This document shows, one piece after another, positions 7,871 through 10,721 of a stretch of 10,721 nucleotides of DNA; the stretch's first letter is position 1; the number at the start of each line of letters is the position of its first letter. The notes under the pieces were generated by a model. The model was not told the origin of the DNA and searched no databases. It saw only the letters and a program-made list of their open reading frames with translations. Made by a program: the position numbers and the translations under genes. Origin of the DNA: an uncultured Porphyromonas sp. (GTDB lineage Bacteria; Bacteroidota; Bacteroidia; Bacteroidales; Porphyromonadaceae); assembly GCA_945867245.1 (NCBI GenBank), contig CAMBHQ010000017.1, positions 1-10,721 on the forward strand, read 5' to 3'.

Positions 7871-7943
7871 CATAAGACATAAATATTGTTGCTCATAACT
7901 GAATTGTATCCACTTGTTATTATGAAAAACTAAAGAATGAGCG

Positions 7944-8771
7944 TTACTTCAGCTCTATTGGGTTGTAGGGTACGGGTATGGTGTTAGCTGTCGACCCAAT
8001 CACCTTCGGACGAACGCCATTGACTATCTCCGAAGCCCTCAAGATATCTTTATGGAGACGTATGAGTAGCTCGTTTACCTTGGGGCGAGTAGATGCCTTG
8101 ATTGGGCCCTTCACGGCTTTGATGTATAGAGTGGGTTTGGGCGGTGCCTGTATCTCAATTGTCTCAAAGCTGTATTCTTTGTTGAGGTCTTGGGCTCTGA
8201 GGATAAGCCCAGGTAAGCCTCTTAACTTCCAGGGGCCTGCGTCTATTGGTATCTGCGAGGCAAACCAGGCGATGTAGTTACGACCAAGGTATGATGTAGT
8301 CGCCTTTTGACAGGTGTAACCCATGATCTTTTGTGTCTCACTCTCTATCTTCCATTGTGGTGTAGTAAGCTCCTCTATATACTCCACAGTCGTAGACGGG
8401 GCGATACCTTTGATGTAAACCTGTCGTCTGTGCGTCTCTCGCCTAGTGAGCAGTACAGAGCCAGCTAACCCTCCTGCGGGAGCCATTGAAGCGGTTCCCT
8501 TGGGGAGAGATTTGTCTCGGTCGAAATAGCTAGAGCTAAGCTTGAACTGCTCGTATCGAGATCCCAATAGCAACTCCAGTTCTTGCTCTCGGATCTGCTC
8601 TCGACGCGATACATCGGAGACATAATCGAGTCTGTAGACAATCCGTACAGACACTGTATCCAAGACCTCGGCAAAGCTATAGGGGACAAAAGACAAGGGA
8701 CCTTGAGCATAGAGGTTTTGTCCACTTATGAGAAAGCAAATACAATAAATGAAGCCAATAACTTTTTCCAT
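7944..8771 (-). CDS. GLPGLI family protein 2
   Basis: This is a 275-residue secreted protein if started at 8771, which gives a clean signal peptide (MEKVIGFIYCICFLISGQNLYAQ). The open frame extends to an ATG at 8837, but that adds 22 hydrophilic residues in front of the signal and starts inside a strong hairpin, so the shorter start is preferred. The family motif GPWKLRGLPGLILR has GLPGLI at 185-190, and Cys154 in GYTCQKA and the final YNPIELK match the other two copies. The function is unknown. It follows precursor B and precedes precursor A. A sampled 60-base stretch of this gene (8161-8220) is 29/60 G+C, against 20/60 for one in the adaptor gene (1081-1140), hinting at different origins. 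That comparison rests on two samples only. Confidence 0.88.
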   Translation of the reverse strand: MEKVIGFIYCICFLISGQNLYAQGPLSFVPYSFAEVLDTVSVRIVYRLDYVSDVSRREQIREQELELLLGSRYEQFKLSSSYFDRDKSLPKGTASMAPAGGLAGSVLLTRRETHRRQVYIKGIAPSTTVEYIEELTTPQWKIESETQKIMGYTCQKATTSYLGRNYIAWFASQIPIDAGPWKLRGLPGLILRAQDLNKEYSFETIEIQAPPKPTLYIKAVKGPIKASTRPKVNELLIRLHKDILRASEIVNGVRPKVIGSTANTIPVPYNPIELK

Positions 8772-8797
8772 GTTATAAGGTTTAGAGACACGTTTTT

Positions 8798-8805
8798 GGG
8801 GGGGG
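8798..8805. repeat. Homopolymer run of eight G (C on the coding strand)
   Basis: Eight consecutive G on the plus strand lie 26 bases upstream of the preferred GLPGLI 2 start and at the base of the hairpin after precursor B. The run would also sit inside the longer reading frame that starts at 8837. Such runs can change length by slippage and so may alter expression or reading frame. Confidence 0.6.
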
Positions 8806-8851
8806 AGGAGAGCCTCTAATAGAGAGTCTTTTCTCAATTAGAAGCCTCCTC
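8805..8851 (-). terminator. Long imperfect hairpin between precursor B and GLPGLI 2
   Basis: On the coding strand GAGGAGGCTTCTAAT (8851-8837) pairs with ATTAGAGGCTCTCCTC (8820-8805), 15 bp with one bulged T and one U-G pair. It is extended by GAGA/TCTC after a T-T mismatch. It starts 18 bases after the precursor B stop, the same distance as the hairpin after precursor A. A run of eight C, not U, follows, so it is not a standard intrinsic terminator. It may be an attenuator, a processing site or a 3' stabiliser of the precursor message. Confidence 0.5.
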
Positions 8852-8869
8852 TAGAAGTTACGTGATATA

Positions 8870-9109
8870 TTATGGATAAGTTATAATTATTACTCCCATA
8901 CCAGAACCATTATCTCCTGTTGTGGAGTAAGTCCCCAACTTAAAATTGGCCGTCATATTGTCATTAGTACTTGACCCTCCTTGATTGGCATAGGCACAAG
9001 AGCATCGACAATGTTTCTCATAAACACCACCTCCTTTTAGACCCTTCATCTGTCGTTCAGCGAGGGCATTGTCTGAAAGTTTGTTAAGCTTTATCTTTTT
9101 CAGTTCCAT
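8870..9109 (-). CDS. RiPP precursor peptide B, Gly-Gly leader family
   Basis: This 79-residue precursor starts at the ATG at 9109, which aligns exactly with the starts of precursors A and C. The leader (1-27) MELKKIKLNKLSDNALAERQ, then MKGLKGG, is nearly that of A. The core begins with a third Gly, has Cys34, Cys36 and Cys38 (CRCSC), then AYANQGGSSTNDNMTAN, and ends in a hydrophobic GVIIITYP. The frame is open further upstream to an ATG at 9202, but that adds 31 residues encoded by the structured RNA leader and spoils the family N-terminus, so it is rejected. Ser and Thr next to the CxC block make thioether formation plausible, either by the rSAM enzyme or by a dehydratase with the LanC-like protein; neither is proven. 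Confidence 0.93.
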   Translation of the reverse strand: MELKKIKLNKLSDNALAERQMKGLKGGGVYEKHCRCSCAYANQGGSSTNDNMTANFKLGTYSTTGDNGSGMGVIIITYP

Positions 9110-9152
9110 TATCGTTTTTGTATTAAATGGATTTGTATTTCTTGTTTCTGTA

Positions 9153-9253
9153 TAACATTGCTTTGTTGGGTGTGAATATGCACTAACCCTAGCCCTTGAC
9201 AAAGAACGATGTCAAAACAAACCTTGCCAAGGGCAAACCACTCAAGTTGGTTT
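9153..9253 (-). promoter_or_regulatory. Structured RNA leader of precursor B (predicted pseudoknot)
   Basis: The main stem pairs GCCCTTGGCAAGG (9234-9222) with CTTTGTCAAGGGC (9204-9192), 13 bp including two G-U pairs. The loop segment TGACATCGTT (9214-9205) can pair with AGCAATGTTA (9162-9153) at nine of ten positions counting wobbles, ending 43 bases before the start codon. Relative to copy A, a stem pair changes from G-C to A-U and a pseudoknot pair from G-C to A-U. A hairpin with GGGT/ACCC and GTG/CAC arms lies between the two helices. The upstream hairpin AAACCA/TGGTTT (9253-9235) keeps the same loop as copy A with changed arms. Confidence 0.6.
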
Positions 9254-9368
9254 TACATAAAAAGTGAATACTATTTTTCATAATGCCATAAACTTCTTAA
9301 ATTCCTAGTCATTCTATTAGATAGTTGCCCCTTTAAGGCTATAGTAGGACTTTGTCTGGGAACAATAA

Positions 9369-9617
9369 TTAATAGCACATATTATCAAGACAGCCATCTG
9401 CACACGGCTCAAACTCAAGGTAAGAGTTATCTCCAGTCTTGGATCTCATCCCTTTCGCAAAGTTTGCGGATTTATTATCTTGGGTACTAGATCCACCCTG
9501 ATTGGCATATGCACAAGAGCAAGTGCAGAATTGACACCCTCCCTTTATCCCTTTTAATTGTCGTTCTACAAGGGCTCGCTCAGAGAGCTTGTTCAGTTTG
9601 ATTTTCTTAATATTCAT
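9369..9617 (-). CDS. RiPP precursor peptide C, seven-cysteine variant
   Basis: This is an 82-residue precursor with a 27-residue leader (MNIKKIKLNKLSERALVERQ, then LKGIKGG) that is recognisably of the same family but more diverged than A and B. Its core starts directly with Cys28 and holds C31, C33 and C35, then AYANQGGSSTQDNKSAN. Unlike A and B it has an acidic C-terminal tail with three more cysteines, C72, C76 and C81 (PCADGCLDNMCY). This doubles the possible crosslink sites. The start at 9617 gives the family N-terminus directly, and the matching RNA leader lies 45 bases upstream. Between its stop and the leader of B, around 9301-9368, I see only a weak hairpin with GCC/GGC arms. The biological activity is unknown. 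Confidence 0.92.
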   Translation of the reverse strand: MNIKKIKLNKLSERALVERQLKGIKGGCQFCTCSCAYANQGGSSTQDNKSANFAKGMRSKTGDNSYLEFEPCADGCLDNMCY

Positions 9618-9662
9618 AAATTTGAAGTATTGATGTAATTAATAATCTACATATAAGCAGGT

Positions 9663-9742
9663 TAGCATTGTTTGAGCTGAAACCGCAACTTTCCGTCTTA
9701 CCCCTAGGAAAAGAACAATGCCAGGAAAACTTCACCTAGGGC
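9663..9742 (-). promoter_or_regulatory. Structured RNA leader of precursor C (predicted pseudoknot)
   Basis: The main stem pairs CCCTAGGTGAAG (9741-9730) with CTTTTCCTAGGG (9713-9702), 12 positions with one U-U mismatch and one G-U. Position 5 is A-U here against U-A in copies A and B, a full compensatory swap, and position 7 is G-C against G-U. The loop TGGCATTGTT (9723-9714) pairs with AACAATGCTA (9672-9663) at all ten positions with one G-U, ending 45 bases before the start codon. TATCTGTG (9771-9764) is one base off the TAnnTTTG -7 box. The upstream CCA/TGG hairpin of copies A and B is not kept. Confidence 0.62.
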
Positions 9743-9800
9743 AAGCTATTTAGGTTGTTTTTACACAGATAATATAGGTAATTCTTCATACTCCGAATAG

Positions 9801-10631
9801 TTACTCTAGTTCGATGGGATTGTAAACAAACGATATGTGCGAACCGTCTGAGCGACTCCCGTCTTTGTTGATAAGTGTTATGTGAGCTCCCTCTGAGGTG
9901 GCAATCTTACCGAAATGTTTGTGGAGGTTCTTAATGTACAGCTCTATTTGCCTGAACTCCATTGGTATTGCCCTAGGGTTCACACCTAGAATAGGCTCAG
10001 TCATCGCCTTCTTTATCTCTATACACTCAAAGACGTACTCGCCTTTGTCGTCTTCGGCTTTGAGGATAAGCCCTGGCAAGCCTCCGAGTTTCCATGGACC
10101 GACTGGCATCGGCACCTCGGGAGCATACCAAGCGATATAAGTCCTTCCTCTATAAGAGGCTCGTGCTTGCTTGCAGTGGTGGTTCAGAATATTTTGCTCA
10201 CCCGAGAGCATCTCCCACTCGGGATACTCCTCTGTCTCCGTATAGATAAAAGTCTTGCCCACTTGTGGTCGTATCGTTACGATACGTTGTCGCTCCCTTT
10301 TGTCTAGTAGTACAACTGTCGTGGCTACACCATCTCCCGCTTTCAGGGGTACTGCGTCCATGGTAGTAGCATCTTTATCTGCCTCTGTCATCTGCGGAGC
10401 ATAATAGAAGCGATTGTACCTGCGTCCTATTTGCAGTTCAAGCTCTTGATACTTCGTGCTCTTTGCTTGGGGCTTGCGTTTATAGCTTAGTCCATACCTT
10501 ATAGAGTACTGGGCTGTATCTAGTATAGGATAGCCTTTTGTATCCTCAAGTGGGATAGACGTTGGGCTTTGAGCTTTTGTCTCCACACGCAGTAGTAGTG
10601 CTGAGAGGAGTAAGAAGAGGATTATCTTCAT
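9801..10631 (-). CDS. GLPGLI family protein 3
   Basis: This 276-residue secreted protein has the signal peptide MKIILFLLLSALLLRVETKA followed by QSP. The family motif GPWKLGGLPGLILK has GLPGLI at 184-189, and it also carries Cys153 in HHCKQA, an RGRTYIAWYA block and the terminal YNPIELE. Closest in overall pattern within the window is GLPGLI protein 2, with shared segments such as TVVLL/SVLLT and YIAW. The function of the family is unknown. It starts 22 bases after the stop of the partial upstream gene, so it may be co-transcribed with it, and it lies before precursor C with its own leader. The regular alternation with precursors argues that the two gene types moved or duplicated as units. 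Confidence 0.9.
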   Translation of the reverse strand: MKIILFLLLSALLLRVETKAQSPTSIPLEDTKGYPILDTAQYSIRYGLSYKRKPQAKSTKYQELELQIGRRYNRFYYAPQMTEADKDATTMDAVPLKAGDGVATTVVLLDKRERQRIVTIRPQVGKTFIYTETEEYPEWEMLSGEQNILNHHCKQARASYRGRTYIAWYAPEVPMPVGPWKLGGLPGLILKAEDDKGEYVFECIEIKKAMTEPILGVNPRAIPMEFRQIELYIKNLHKHFGKIATSEGAHITLINKDGSRSDGSHISFVYNPIELE

Positions 10632-10653
10632 GGCGAGTATCTGCTTTTATCGT

Positions 10654-10721
10654 TTATAGTAGCTTGAACCTCACGCGTAGCATCACCGCCGAGGGACGCA
10701 GATGATAGTAGCTGTAGGACG
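10654..10721 (-). CDS. C-terminal end of a probable outer-membrane beta-barrel protein
   Basis: Only the last 21 sense codons before TAA (10656-10654) are present, reading SYSYYHLRPSAVMLRVRFKLL. Alternating aromatic and hydrophobic residues, the RPSAVML phrase and a basic-hydrophobic last strand are typical of the final beta-strand of Bacteroidota TonB-dependent receptors and related barrels. The protein would sit in the outer membrane. Another frame (10720 to about 10628) is also open but reads unlike a known protein end. The assignment rests on a very short stretch. Confidence 0.42.
   Translation of the reverse strand, partial: SYSYYHLRPSAVMLRVRFKLL

Noticed and set aside
7878..7885. TATTTATG and equivalents (9256-9263, 9764-9771) as firm promoters
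   Set aside because: Each is one or two bases off the -7 consensus and no consistent -33 box was found, so they are only mentioned in the leader entries.
7978..8277. Plus-strand open frames inside the GLPGLI, maturase and exporter genes (also 9898-10140, 5438-5740, 5635-5892)
   Set aside because: They lie opposite well-supported genes, carry no recognisable domain and mirror the codons of the real gene.
8465..8725. Minus-strand open frame within GLPGLI protein 2
   Set aside because: It overlaps the signal-bearing, motif-bearing frame and has no family features of its own.
8772..8837. Longer start of GLPGLI protein 2 at 8837
   Set aside because: It lies inside a strong hairpin and puts 22 hydrophilic residues before an otherwise normal signal peptide.
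9110..9202. N-terminal extension of precursor B to an ATG at 9202
   Set aside because: It adds 31 residues encoded by the conserved RNA leader, and the ATG at 9109 matches the starts of precursors A and C exactly.
7771..9742. The repeated leader segments as a CRISPR array or transposon ends
   Set aside because: There are only three copies at uneven distances, each fixed relative to a start codon, with helix-preserving substitutions and no transposase or cas genes.
10628..10720. Alternative open frame at the right edge overlapping the GLPGLI 3 start
   Set aside because: Its sequence resembles no protein end I know, while the neighbouring frame reads like a final beta-barrel strand with a sensible stop.

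Overview
The window is a minus-strand gene cluster of a Bacteroidota bacterium, most likely of the order Bacteroidales. The evidence is three GLPGLI-family proteins, a GG-leader peptide family known from Bacteroidales, a pseudo-radical-SAM partner, and the absence of Shine-Dalgarno sites. A Porphyromonas-like host is possible but cannot be settled here. All recognised genes are read from the right end of the window to the left.

Layout in transcription order. The right edge holds the last codons of a probable outer-membrane beta-barrel gene (10654-10721). Then come GLPGLI protein 3 (9801-10631), precursor peptides C (9369-9617) and B (8870-9109), GLPGLI protein 2 (7944-8771), precursor peptide A (7493-7729) and GLPGLI protein 1 (6617-7426). 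The enzyme and export block follows: a radical SAM/SPASM peptide maturase (5273-6544), a pseudo-rSAM partner overlapping it by one base (4065-5273), a C39-peptidase ABC exporter (1848-4052), an HlyD-type membrane-fusion gene broken by one in-frame TAG (544-1851), and a LanC-like protein that runs off the left edge (1-538).

Together this is a RiPP (ribosomally made, modified peptide) locus. Three precursors share a 27-residue leader ending in Gly-Gly and a Cys-rich core with a common CxCxYAxxGGSSTxDNxxAN block. The rSAM enzyme and its partner would modify the core, perhaps with the LanC-like protein. The C39 domain would cut after Gly-Gly, and the ABC/HlyD pair would export the product. The architecture resembles the GG-Bacteroidales rSAM system (recalled as TIGR04148/04149/04150); its product and activity are not known to me.

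The least explained structure is in the gaps. Each precursor gene is preceded by the same leader fold: a 12-13 bp stem whose loop is complementary to a segment 27-30 bases downstream, which lies 41-45 bases before the start codon. The three copies differ by compensatory changes in both helices, which points to a conserved RNA pseudoknot controlling precursor expression. Precursors A and B are also followed by strong hairpins just before the next GLPGLI gene.
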